Shown in pieces: positions 36,831-47,342 of a stretch of 64,000 nucleotides of DNA. This stretch comes from Bacteroides stercorirosoris (GTDB lineage Bacteria; Bacteroidota; Bacteroidia; Bacteroidales; Bacteroidaceae): assembly GCF_900142015.1 (NCBI RefSeq), contig NZ_FQZN01000014.1:1-64000 (forward strand). Reading direction: 5' to 3'. How positions within the stretch are numbered: position 1 is the first letter of the stretch; each line of letters opens with the position of its first letter. A program made the position numbers and the translations under genes. Under the pieces are notes generated by a model. It ran no database searches. It saw nothing but the letters and a program-made list of their open reading frames with translations, and had not been told where the DNA came from.

Positions 36831-38194
36831 AGCACATCTACCGCCACATCACCGACCGTTATCTCTTCCGCCTCTTTACTTCCCTGGCTTTGGCGGGAAT
36901 TGTCGCTTTGTCCGCCATCTACAGAGATATCCCGTGGACTGTCCTCTCCGCTCTTTTGTTATTGCTAAGTATACGCTGGCAGTGGAAACTTTACCGCCGG
37001 TATACGCAAAAAATCCTGTTCCTGCTTGATGCCATCGAGAATAATGATACTTCCATCCACTTCTCCGAACACGAAGATATTCCGGACAACCGCATCGTGA
37101 ACCAGGCACTGAACCGCGTTGCCTCCATATTATATAATGTAAAGAGCGAAACGGCACAACAGGAAAAGTATTACGAACTTATTCTGGATTGCATCAGCAC
37201 AGGTATTTTAGTGCTGAACGATGCCGGAGCCGTTTATCAGAAAAACAATGAAGCGCTCCGTCTGCTGGGACTGGACGTTTTTACCCATGTCAGCCAACTC
37301 GTCCGCGTTGATGCCCAGTTGATGGGGTTACTTACCCATTGCCGCCCCGGAGATAAGTTGCAGACCCGTTTGTCCAATGAACGCGGTACAGTAAACCTGT
37401 CCATTCGTGTGTCCGACATAACCATCCGCCAGGAACATCTCCGCATCCTTGCCCTAAATGATATCAACAACGAGCTCGACGAAAAAGAAATCGACTCCTG
37501 GATACGCCTTACCCGTGTGCTGACACATGAAATCATGAACTCCGTCACTCCTATCACTTCATTGAGTGACACCCTGCTGACACTGATACAGGGGAATGAA
37601 GAGTTGAAAATGAAGAGCGAACCGATCTCTTCAGACAAAGAAACCGCCGAAGAAATCCGTAATGGGCTGCATACCATTAGTGCCACGGGCAAGGGACTCC
37701 TCTCTTTTGTGGAGAATTACCGCCGTTTCACCCGCATACCGAAACCGGAACCTTCCCTGTTCTATGTGAAAGGTTTTATCAACCGTATGGTAGAGCTGGC
37801 ACGGCATCAATATCCTGACTCCCGCATCTCTTTCCGCATCCATATTACTCCGGACGATCTGATTCTTTATGCAGACGAAAACCTTATATCCCAGGTACTC
37901 ATCAATTTATTGAAAAATGCGATCCAAGCCATTGAGACGGAAGGGACTTCTGAAGGTATCATCACTCTGCGCGCTTACTGCAACGAAAGTGAAGCTGTAC
38001 TTATCGAGGTATCCAACAATGGTCCTGCCATTCCGCCAGAAATGGCGGAACACATCTTCATTCCTTTCTTCACCACGAAAGAAGGCGGTAGCGGTATCGG
38101 ATTGAGCATTTCACGGCAAATCATGCGTTTGTCGGGCGGAAGCCTTTCCCTATACCCCGGAAAGGAAACCATGTTTATGCTGAAGTTCAATTAA
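36827..38194 (+). CDS. Membrane sensor histidine kinase, partner of the NtrC-type regulator
   Basis: 455 residues. Two membrane segments near the N-terminus (about 14-28 and 33-47) have almost no periplasmic part, so sensing is probably cytosolic or intramembrane. A PAS-like segment lies near 105-190. The phospho-acceptor His is in TRVLTHEIMNSVTPI near residue 235. The ATPase has the N-box LINLLKNAIQA and the G-box GGSGIGLSISRQIM. It is coupled to the regulator by an ATGA overlap. It resembles NtrB/NtrY-type kinases of Bacteroidetes; the signal is unknown. Confidence 0.9.
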   Translation: MKHIYRHITDRYLFRLFTSLALAGIVALSAIYRDIPWTVLSALLLLLSIRWQWKLYRRYTQKILFLLDAIENNDTSIHFSEHEDIPDNRIVNQALNRVASILYNVKSETAQQEKYYELILDCISTGILVLNDAGAVYQKNNEALRLLGLDVFTHVSQLVRVDAQLMGLLTHCRPGDKLQTRLSNERGTVNLSIRVSDITIRQEHLRILALNDINNELDEKEIDSWIRLTRVLTHEIMNSVTPITSLSDTLLTLIQGNEELKMKSEPISSDKETAEEIRNGLHTISATGKGLLSFVENYRRFTRIPKPEPSLFYVKGFINRMVELARHQYPDSRISFRIHITPDDLILYADENLISQVLINLLKNAIQAIETEGTSEGIITLRAYCNESEAVLIEVSNNGPAIPPEMAEHIFIPFFTTKEGGSGIGLSISRQIMRLSGGSLSLYPGKETMFMLKFN

Positions 38195-38305
38195 AAGGAG
38201 ATTTTTAATCTGAACATTTCACCCCTTATTTTTGTTAAAAAGAAAAAGTATTCTTGCTTTTCGAATACGAAATCCTTAAACGAACAACTTTATTACACAT
38301 AACTT

Positions 38306-39769
38306 ATGATTTTTACAGCTGAAAACATTCTTTTAATAGGTTCTATTTTACTTTTCGTTAGTATCATTGTCGGTAAAACCGGTTATCGTTTCGGTGTCCC
38401 TGCCTTATTACTGTTCCTCGTGGTAGGTATGCTCTTTGGGAGCGATGGTTTAGGTTTACAGTTTCATAACGCTAAGGAAGCACAATTTATTGGTATGGTT
38501 GCTCTTAGCGTTATTTTGTTTTCCGGCGGTATGGATACCAAATTCAGTGAGATAAAACCGATACTTGTACCGGGTATCGTTCTTTCCACAGTCGGCGTGT
38601 TGCTCACGGCTGTTTTTACGGGATTGTTTATCTGGTGGATTGCAGGGATGAGTTGGTCCAACATTTATCTACCCATCACTACATCGCTGCTACTTGCTTC
38701 CACCATGTCGTCTACCGATTCAGCGTCTGTTTTTGCCATCCTACGTTCGCAGAAGATGAATCTGAAACACAATCTTCGTCCCATGCTAGAGCTTGAAAGT
38801 GGAAGTAATGATCCTATGGCGTACATGCTTACCATCGTACTGATACAGTTCATACAGTCCGGCGGAATGGGCGTTGCGGGCATCTTCGGTTCATTCGTCA
38901 TACAATTCATAGTGGGCGCAGCCGCAGGTTATCTTCTCGGTAAACTTGCCATTCTTATGCTCAACAAGCTCAACATCGACAATCAGGCACTCTATCCCAT
39001 CCTCCTACTGGCATTCGTATTTTTCACCTTCGCCATTACCGATCTTCTGAAAGGAAACGGTTATCTCGCGGTTTACATTGCCGGTATCATGGTTGGTAAC
39101 AATAAAATCATGCACCGCAAGGAGATATATACTTTTATGGATGGATTGACTTGGTTGTTCCAGATCATTATGTTCCTCTGCCTCGGCCTGTTGGTAAATC
39201 CTCACGAGCTGCTTGATATTGCTTTGGTTGCCACACTTATCGGTGTGTTCATGATTGTTATCGGTCGTCCGCTCAGTGTTTTTCTTTGTTTGTTGCCTTT
39301 CGGTAAGAAGATAACCAACCGTTCCCGATTGTTCGTCTCCTGGGTAGGTTTGCGCGGTGCAGTACCCATTATCTTTGCTACCTATCCGGTGGTGGCACAA
39401 GTGCCGGGAGCTGATGTTATTTTCAACATTGTATTCTTTATCACTATTGTATCTCTGGTAGTGCAAGGCACCACCGTTTCGTTGGCTGCCCGTCTGCTGA
39501 AACTTTCAACCCCGTTAGAGAAAACGGGAAATGAGTTCGGTGTGGAACTGCCCGAAGAGATTGATACGGATTTAAGTGACATGACTGTAACCATGGAAAT
39601 GTTGGAAGAAGGTGATACACTGAAAGATATAACACTACCTAATGGAGCATTGGTTATGATTGTGAAACGAGGTACGGAGTTCTTGATACCGAACGGATCG
39701 CTAAAGTTGCATCTCGGAGATAAGTTGCTGCTTATTTCGGAGAAAAGGAATAATGAGGAGGATAAATGA
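38306..39769 (+). CDS. nhaP2: Potassium/proton antiporter of the NhaP2 (CvrA) type
   Basis: 487 residues. About twelve membrane segments make up residues 5-385 (CPA1 fold, with SSTDSASVFAIL and ELESGSNDPMAYML as the ion-binding region). A C-terminal RCK_C-like regulatory domain follows (about 400-480, NGALVMIVKRGTEFLIPNGSL). It is probably an inner-membrane K+ or Na+ exchanger for volume and pH control. The last codons and stop lie inside the left arm of a large inverted repeat (39762-39933). Confidence 0.88.
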   Translation: MIFTAENILLIGSILLFVSIIVGKTGYRFGVPALLLFLVVGMLFGSDGLGLQFHNAKEAQFIGMVALSVILFSGGMDTKFSEIKPILVPGIVLSTVGVLLTAVFTGLFIWWIAGMSWSNIYLPITTSLLLASTMSSTDSASVFAILRSQKMNLKHNLRPMLELESGSNDPMAYMLTIVLIQFIQSGGMGVAGIFGSFVIQFIVGAAAGYLLGKLAILMLNKLNIDNQALYPILLLAFVFFTFAITDLLKGNGYLAVYIAGIMVGNNKIMHRKEIYTFMDGLTWLFQIIMFLCLGLLVNPHELLDIALVATLIGVFMIVIGRPLSVFLCLLPFGKKITNRSRLFVSWVGLRGAVPIIFATYPVVAQVPGADVIFNIVFFITIVSLVVQGTTVSLAARLLKLSTPLEKTGNEFGVELPEEIDTDLSDMTVTMEMLEEGDTLKDITLPNGALVMIVKRGTEFLIPNGSLKLHLGDKLLLISEKRNNEEDK

Positions 39770-39933
39770 TAATTTAGCGGGCGGATGCCCGCTAAAAATT
39801 GACAATTGACAATTGACAATTAACAATTAGGCTGCGCTATATTGTGCTTAAACAATCGTTCCGAATGGTAATTGTCAATTGTCAATTGTTAATTGTCAAT
39901 TTTTAGCGGCAAAGCCGCTAAACTATCATTTAT
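39762..39933. repeat. 172-bp nested inverted repeat with AATTGAC heptamers
   Basis: The outer ends ATAAATGATA and the complement of TATCATTTAT face each other. Inside each arm is its own hairpin: TTTAGCGGGC/GCCCGCTAAA (39773-39796) and TTTAGCGGC/GCCGCTAAA (39902-39922). Next come tandem heptamers, AATTGAC on the left and AATTGTC on the right. About 40 unpaired bases lie in the centre. The left end includes the nhaP2 stop codon. No ORF is present, so it is probably a small non-autonomous repeat or a bidirectional 3'-end structure. Confidence 0.75.
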
Positions 39934-39989
39934 GCAATTGGTTCATTTTTCTTTTTCTTTCGCCTCCCGTCAAAGAATAAATATAGAAA

Positions 39990-40021
39990 CTTGCACGACA
40001 TTACATTTAGCTCTATATTTG
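39990..40021 (+). promoter_or_regulatory. Promoter of the acyl-CoA synthetase gene
   Basis: CTTG at 39990-39993 and TATATTTG (perfect TAnnTTTG) at 40014-40021 are 20 bases apart. The ATG follows 33 bases later. Confidence 0.55.
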
Positions 40022-40054
40022 CGCAATTTTAATTAAAGTGTGCAAATTTAACAG

Positions 40055-41719
40055 ATGGAACAGGAACAACACTTCATTGATTACATTGAACAAAGCATCA
40101 TTCAAAACTGGAATTTAAACGCCTTGACCGACTATAAAGGTGCCACCCTCCAATATAAAGATGTAGCCCGCAAAATAGCAAAATTCCATATCGTACTGGA
40201 AAGTGCCGGTATTCAACCGGGTGATAAAATAGCTGTCTGCGGTCGTAACAGTGCCCATTGGGCGGTTACTTTCCTGGCAACCATCACTTACGGGGCTATC
40301 ATCGTCCCTATCCTGCACGAGTTCAAGGCAGACAATGTACATAATATCGTTAACCACTCCGAAGCCAAACTCTTGTTCGTTGGCGACCAGGTTTGGGAAA
40401 ACCTCAATGAAGAAGCCATGCCGCAACTGTTGGGCGTCATCCTGATGACTGAATTCACTCCCGTAGTCTGCCGTGACAAAAGACTGATGGAGGCTTTCGA
40501 GCACCGCAACATCCTATATGGCCAGCGTTATCCCAAGAACTTCCGCCCCGAACATATCTGCTACCGGAAAGATGAACCGGAGGAACTTGCCATCATCAAT
40601 TATACATCCGGCACCACCGGCTACTCCAAAGGCGTCATGCTGCCCTATCGCAGTCTCTGGTCCAACGTCAACTATTGCCATGAGATGCTTCCGGTGAAAC
40701 CCGGCGACAATATGGTTTCCATGCTTCCTATGGGACACGTTTTCGGCATGACGTATGATTTCCTTTACGGTTTCTCAGTCGGCGCACATCTCTATTTCCT
40801 GACGCGCATGCCGAGCCCTAAGATTATCGCACAATCTTTTGCAGAAATCAAACCCCGTGTCATTTCATGCGTACCTTTGATTGTGGAAAAGATAATCAAA
40901 AAGAATATCCTGCCGCGCGTAGATAATAAGATAGGCAAATTGCTGTTACGCGTTCCTATCATCAATGACAAAATCAAAGCGCTTGCCCGCAAAGAAGCGA
41001 TGGAGATATTCGGAGGTAACTTTGATGAAATCATCGTCGGCGGCGCCCCGTTCAATGCAGAAGTGGAGAGTTTCCTCAAACAAATAGGTTTCCCTTACAC
41101 CATTGCTTACGGTATGACGGAATGTGGGCCTATCATCTGTTCTTCCCGTTGGGAAACACTGAAACTTGCATCGTGTGGTAAAGCAACGACGCGCATGGAA
41201 GTGAAAATCGACTCGTCCGACCCGCAGAAAGTTGCCGGAGAAATCATTTGCCGTGGTGCTAATCTGATGCTAGGTTATTATAAAAATCAAGAGGCAACGG
41301 CACAAATCATTGACGTAAATGGCTGGTTGCATACCGGAGACCTCGGTACGATGGACGCAGACGGTTACGTAACTGTGCGTGGCCGTAGCAAGAATATGTT
41401 GCTCACTTCCAGCGGACAGAATATCTATCCGGAAGAAATTGAAAGCAAACTGAATAATATGCCCTACGTTTCCGAATCACTCATCGTGTTGCAGAAAGAG
41501 AAACTTGTGGCCCTAATCTATCCCGATTTTGATGACGCTTTTGCCAATGGGCTGCAACAAACAGACGTGGAACGCATGATGGAAGCAAATCGTAATGAAC
41601 TGAATCAGCAATTGCCTGCTTTCTGCCAGATATCAAAAATAAAAATCCACTTCGAAGAGTTTGAGAAAACTGCCAAGAAGTCAATTAAACGTTTCATGTA
41701 TCAGGAAGCAAAAGGTTAA
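40055..41719 (+). CDS. AMP-binding acyl-CoA synthetase (long-chain type)
   Basis: 554 residues. It has the adenylate-forming motifs INYTSGTTGYSKGVML near residue 185, IAYGMTECGPI near 350, WLHTGDLG near 425, and the catalytic Lys near the C-terminus in KTAKKSIKRFMYQ. It activates a fatty or other carboxylic acid to acyl-AMP and then the CoA ester in the cytosol. A short C-terminal subdomain is typical of Bacteroidetes long-chain enzymes. It stands alone with its own promoter. The chain length cannot be told. Confidence 0.9.
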   Translation: MEQEQHFIDYIEQSIIQNWNLNALTDYKGATLQYKDVARKIAKFHIVLESAGIQPGDKIAVCGRNSAHWAVTFLATITYGAIIVPILHEFKADNVHNIVNHSEAKLLFVGDQVWENLNEEAMPQLLGVILMTEFTPVVCRDKRLMEAFEHRNILYGQRYPKNFRPEHICYRKDEPEELAIINYTSGTTGYSKGVMLPYRSLWSNVNYCHEMLPVKPGDNMVSMLPMGHVFGMTYDFLYGFSVGAHLYFLTRMPSPKIIAQSFAEIKPRVISCVPLIVEKIIKKNILPRVDNKIGKLLLRVPIINDKIKALARKEAMEIFGGNFDEIIVGGAPFNAEVESFLKQIGFPYTIAYGMTECGPIICSSRWETLKLASCGKATTRMEVKIDSSDPQKVAGEIICRGANLMLGYYKNQEATAQIIDVNGWLHTGDLGTMDADGYVTVRGRSKNMLLTSSGQNIYPEEIESKLNNMPYVSESLIVLQKEKLVALIYPDFDDAFANGLQQTDVERMMEANRNELNQQLPAFCQISKIKIHFEEFEKTAKKSIKRFMYQEAKG

Positions 41720-41793
41720 TCCGTTAACAAAGATAGAACATAATACCGGATTTTCTAATTAATGTTATAAAACATACTTTTTTATTTGGATAA

Positions 41794-41824
41794 TTTGCAG
41801 ATATCCAGGAAGTCCGTATCTTTG
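41794..41824 (+). promoter_or_regulatory. Promoter of small RNA copy 1
   Basis: TTTG at 41794-41797, then 19 bases, then TATCTTTG at 41817-41824. This is a full match to the Bacteroidetes promoter consensus and has the same spacing as in copy 2. No coding sequence follows before the terminator. Confidence 0.75.
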
Positions 41825-41901
41825 CACTGTGTTTTTCATAGTATTAGATTTAAGGTTAACAAAGGTTGGAGTACAGCGGTACTCCTTTTTTTATGTCCAT
41901 A
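41812..41901 (+). repeat. 90-bp direct repeat, copy 1
   Basis: These 90 bases are identical to 44837-44926. They start just before the -7 box and end nine bases after the T-tract, so the repeat matches a complete small transcription unit. Similarity continues more weakly upstream, with TGTTATAAAA and the -33 TTTG in both copies. Confidence 0.9.
41830..41892 (+). ncRNA. Predicted small RNA, copy 1
   Basis: It starts about six bases after the -7 box and ends in a perfect terminator, GGAGTAC-AGCG-GTACTCC plus seven T (41868-41892). The transcript would be about 63 bases, with an unpaired A/T-rich 5' half (CATAGTATTAGATTTAAGG). No ORF is contained. It is convergent with the GH65 gene, whose stop is at 41904. 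It could belong to one of the paralogous sRNA families of Bacteroides; that is from memory and unchecked. Confidence 0.65.
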
Positions 41902-41903
41902 AG

Positions 41904-43931
41904 TCATCTATTCTCTCTCACATAGACTTTCTTCTCCAGTCCTACCCCTTTGACTGTCACGCTTTTCCAATGTTCAGGAAGTGATGAAGGTAACTGTACA
42001 ATGCCGTTATCTGTAATCTGTAATCCACAGAAGCCATTGATTACGGCTTGCAACAATCCACCGGCTCCCGTCATAAAATAAGGATTGTCACTGGTAGCAG
42101 TTTCTGCCAATACTCCGAAAGGTGCACGCAGATTTGGCTGATAACAACGGCGGAACATCTTATATGCTTGTTTTGCATCACCCATCCGGGCATACTGCAC
42201 GCAAAATATTGAATAAGACATTGCCGGACCATTCTGAGGATCAATCCTGTCGGCATAATATTCCATATCTTTTTTCTGAGCCTTGGCATCCGTAATAAAG
42301 TAGAGCGGATAGCCCAACAAGTTTACGTCGGCTTGCTTAATCATCTCACCATCATAAGTGGCATGTTCGCGGGTTACGCCATCTTTAAAACGCAGGATAC
42401 GAATATTCCGGCTGATTTCTTTCCAGATTTCCGGCACAGGTTCATTACAAATCACAGCGGCCTCGCAGGCATATTCCAAAGCACGGATAGCGGCAGCATT
42501 CGTAAAAGCGTTGTCATCTATGCCATTGGCATATTCATCGGCCCCTACTACATTGCAAATGGAATAGGAACCGTCATCATTACGTTCTACACGACTTACC
42601 CAGAAATCAGCAACCTCTTTCATCAGAGGGAATGCCTTTGTACGTAGCCATTGCTCGTCACGGGTAAGGCAATAATAATTCCAGCAGGCGATACTGATAT
42701 CTGCCGTCACATGATGTTCTAAAGGTCCGGTCAATGCAAAGGTGGGAGTTGATTCTTCGCCATAATCATCACTTTCCCACGGAAACATGGCTCCTTTATA
42801 TCCATAAGCCATTGCTTTTTTACGAGCGGCCGCCAAACGGTCAATGCGATAGTCGATCATTGATTCAGCTATTCCTTTATTCAGCATCAGCATCGGCGGA
42901 AACATCCAGAGTTCCGAATCCCAGAATATATGCCCATTATATCCCTGTGAAGAAAGTCCCATAGGGGAAATACTCAATCCACTACCTTCACGGCAGGATG
43001 AATAAAGATTGAAAAGTGCGAAACGAACTGCCCGTTGCGCTTCATCATCTCCCTCAATCAGGATATCACTCTCCCAAAGTTCACTCCACAGCCTACAATG
43101 AGCCGCCATCAGAGCGTCCGTACCTTCATGGATAGCGTAGATAACCTGCCGTTCGGCCTCATTATACGGATCGCTGAAATCGCGGGTAGAACATACGGAG
43201 CCAATCAAAGCAAAAGAAAGGCTATCCCCTTTACGCAACTTCATCGTAAAGAATATTTCTCTATCTATCTCATCATACAGCACTTCCGTAGCTTTATCTT
43301 CATCAAAGATAAAAGCGGAAGAAGCGGAAACTTCCCGCTGTCGATGGGTAGAAGTTGCATAAGACTGAAGCATATACATTTGAGTAGCGTCAGCTCTCAT
43401 CTTACGAAAACGCTGTGTGGATTGGGAATATTCCTGGGGAATATCCATTCGGGCAGCTACCCTCAGAGACATATCGGATAAAGCTTTCACATTCACACGG
43501 ATAAGACCGGCATATGGCATATTCCTCAAAGCACAGATGCCATAGCTTATATCCGCTTTCCCATCTGCCCGAAAACTACTGTTATGGGTTGCCTCTTTCA
43601 TATCCACACATTGAGACCAGTTTACAACACATTCCGAATCCACCTTCTTCCCGTCAACATCCATTGACAACAGAAAAGGATTAATCCCCTTCAACACACG
43701 ACTCACTCCCTGCGGACCATCCGTATCGAACACATGATTCAGGATTACCTGCCGGACAGAAAAAGGTTCTTTCCAAGGAAGAATACCAATGCCTCCATTC
43801 GCCATAGGGGCACCTACATAGGGGGCATTTATATCGGAGGCATGAAGTTGCCACAAATCAGCATCTTCACCTTTCACTATCTGTACAAAGAAAAAGACGA
43901 GAAGCAAGAAACAGGAAATACGTGTTCTCAT
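41904..43931 (-). CDS. Exported glycoside hydrolase family 65 protein
   Basis: 675 residues from the ATG at 43931, which starts a signal peptide (MRTRISCFLLLVFFFVQIVKG). An ATG at 43958 would lie at or before the predicted start of transcription. The N-terminal beta domain is followed by an (alpha/alpha)6 barrel with GHIFWDSELWMFPPMLML and the acid motif GADEYANGIDDNAFTN. The latter corresponds to the GPDEYH region of GH65 phosphorylases and acid trehalase/glucosidase relatives. Export argues for hydrolysis rather than phosphorolysis in the periplasm. The substrate is probably an alpha-glucoside. It is bracketed by the two sRNA copies. Confidence 0.8.
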   Translation of the reverse strand: MRTRISCFLLLVFFFVQIVKGEDADLWQLHASDINAPYVGAPMANGGIGILPWKEPFSVRQVILNHVFDTDGPQGVSRVLKGINPFLLSMDVDGKKVDSECVVNWSQCVDMKEATHNSSFRADGKADISYGICALRNMPYAGLIRVNVKALSDMSLRVAARMDIPQEYSQSTQRFRKMRADATQMYMLQSYATSTHRQREVSASSAFIFDEDKATEVLYDEIDREIFFTMKLRKGDSLSFALIGSVCSTRDFSDPYNEAERQVIYAIHEGTDALMAAHCRLWSELWESDILIEGDDEAQRAVRFALFNLYSSCREGSGLSISPMGLSSQGYNGHIFWDSELWMFPPMLMLNKGIAESMIDYRIDRLAAARKKAMAYGYKGAMFPWESDDYGEESTPTFALTGPLEHHVTADISIACWNYYCLTRDEQWLRTKAFPLMKEVADFWVSRVERNDDGSYSICNVVGADEYANGIDDNAFTNAAAIRALEYACEAAVICNEPVPEIWKEISRNIRILRFKDGVTREHATYDGEMIKQADVNLLGYPLYFITDAKAQKKDMEYYADRIDPQNGPAMSYSIFCVQYARMGDAKQAYKMFRRCYQPNLRAPFGVLAETATSDNPYFMTGAGGLLQAVINGFCGLQITDNGIVQLPSSLPEHWKSVTVKGVGLEKKVYVRENR

Positions 43932-43959
43932 AATCAATACGGATTTATAGATTTCCATG

Positions 43960-43967
43960 CAAAAATA
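43960..43967 (-). promoter_or_regulatory. GH65 gene -7 promoter box
   Basis: The minus strand TATTTTTG fits TAnnTTTG. It places the start site near 43953 and supports the downstream ATG at 43931. The -33 element (ATTG at 43990-43993) is weak. Confidence 0.4.
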
Positions 43968-44031
43968 GTCAAAATCCTATATAAATTGACAATCAATCAT
44001 TATCTTTACTACCTAACTAATTTCATTTATC

Positions 44032-44742
44032 ATGGATATACACACATTCATTAGCAATTATCGGGAAGCTTTCGGTGAACGCACCGAACTTCCTATCGCT
44101 TTCTGGTACTCGAACAAGCTGGAGAACGAGACGGAGAAAATCAATGGTTGCCTCTTCAAGGGAATGCAACGGGTAAGAGAAGGTAAAACCATCAGTCTGA
44201 ATGCTGACATCATAGGATGCGGTGGCGGAAAGTTCTATACCGGCTTTACGGAAATGCCGGTACATGTTCCGAACTTCGTATCCCTGAAAGAGAAATACAA
44301 GAAAACGCCCGAAATGGTAGTGGATTTCATCAGGCAAATCCAAGTGCCGCGTGCGGAAAAGACTTATCTGCATTTTGCGCGTCTTGATACACTTGCTTCT
44401 TTCGATAATGTAGAAGGTCTGCTGTTCCTTGCCACCCCCGATATTTTATCGGGACTCACCACATGGGCTTTTTTCGATACGAATGCATTTGATACGGTAG
44501 CCGCGCCTTTCGGCTCCGGTTGCAGTTCCGTGGTTACTTTTACCATTCTTGAAAACCGGAAAGGAGGCAAACGCTGTTTCCTCGGTTTCTTCGATCCTTC
44601 CGTAAGACCGTATTTTGAACCGGACATATTGAGTTTTACTATTCCTATGTCCCGCTTTAAGGAGATGTATCACACCATGCGCGAAAGTTGCCTGTTCGAT
44701 ACACATGCCTGGGGGAAGATTAAGGAGAGAATAAACGGGTGA
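44032..44742 (+). CDS. DUF169 family protein
   Basis: 236 residues with no signal peptide. It has the family pattern: a start with ELPIAFWYSN, CLFKGMQRVREGKTISLNADIIGCGGGKFYTGF, and GSGCSSVVTF near residue 162. The conserved cysteines (Cys40, Cys63 and Cys164 approximately) are suggestive of a metal or cofactor site, but no reaction is established. It is divergent from GH65, with a 100-base spacer, and is followed by hairpins and the second sRNA copy. Confidence 0.82.
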   Translation: MDIHTFISNYREAFGERTELPIAFWYSNKLENETEKINGCLFKGMQRVREGKTISLNADIIGCGGGKFYTGFTEMPVHVPNFVSLKEKYKKTPEMVVDFIRQIQVPRAEKTYLHFARLDTLASFDNVEGLLFLATPDILSGLTTWAFFDTNAFDTVAAPFGSGCSSVVTFTILENRKGGKRCFLGFFDPSVRPYFEPDILSFTIPMSRFKEMYHTMRESCLFDTHAWGKIKERING

Positions 44743-44782
44743 AACCTTGAAAAAAAAGTAAAGAAGGGAAGTACTTCTTTTA

Positions 44783-44805
44783 ATAAGTGTTATAAAAACA
44801 CTTAT
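44783..44805 (+). terminator. Hairpins after the DUF169 gene
   Basis: ATAAGTGTT-ATAAA-AACACTTAT is a perfect 9-bp stem, preceded by a smaller AAGAAG/CTTCTT pair ending in TTTT near 44765-44781. Either could end the DUF169 transcript. Copy 1 of the sRNA has a related ATGTT-ATAAA-ACAT in the same place. Confidence 0.45.
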
Positions 44806-44818
44806 ATCGGTCTAATAA

Positions 44819-44849
44819 TTTGGAAATATGCAGAATGTCCGTATCTTTG
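44819..44849 (+). promoter_or_regulatory. Promoter of small RNA copy 2
   Basis: TTTG at 44819-44822, 19 bases, then TATCTTTG at 44842-44849. Geometry is the same as in copy 1, although the bases between the boxes differ in part. Confidence 0.75.
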
Positions 44850-44926
44850 CACTGTGTTTTTCATAGTATTAGATTTAAGGTTAACAAAGGTTGGAGTACA
44901 GCGGTACTCCTTTTTTTATGTCCATA
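44837..44926 (+). repeat. 90-bp direct repeat, copy 2
   Basis: Identical to 41812-41901, in the same orientation, 3025 bases apart. The pair brackets the GH65 and DUF169 genes. Confidence 0.9.
44855..44917 (+). ncRNA. Predicted small RNA, copy 2
   Basis: The same 63-base predicted transcript as copy 1, with terminator GGAGTAC/GTACTCC and seven T at 44893-44917. It is followed by array C and then the 3' end of the GH97 gene on the other strand. Complete identity of two copies, including promoter and terminator, points to recent duplication or selection. Confidence 0.65.
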
Positions 44927-44953
44927 CGTTTGGTATGCATGAAATACTGAATA

Positions 44954-45059
44954 AACAGACCCTTTATTAGTGAAAAACAGACGGTCTGTTCACTCCAAAC
45001 AGACCATCTATCTCCGGTCAACAAACCATCCATTGCCAACTAACAGACCATTCATATTG
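44954..45059. repeat. Array C: 22-bp tandem array between the sRNA and GH97 genes
   Basis: AACAGAC or AACAAAC begins units at 44954, 44976, 44998, 45020 and 45042, each exactly 22 bases apart. Units 3 to 5 continue with CATC or CATT. Unit 2 is a perfect dyad, AACAGAC-G-GTCTGTT. The rest of each unit is variable. It lies in a convergent intergenic region. Confidence 0.7.
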
Positions 45060-45138
45060 ATAAAATGAAAATGGGAAAGCCGAAGCCCTCCCATTCTGTT
45101 AATGTTCTGTAATTATGCACTTGACAAGCAAAGCAACT

Positions 45139-47322
<2,184 letters not shown>

Positions 47323-47342
47323 TCATTTTGTAATCGGGAGTT

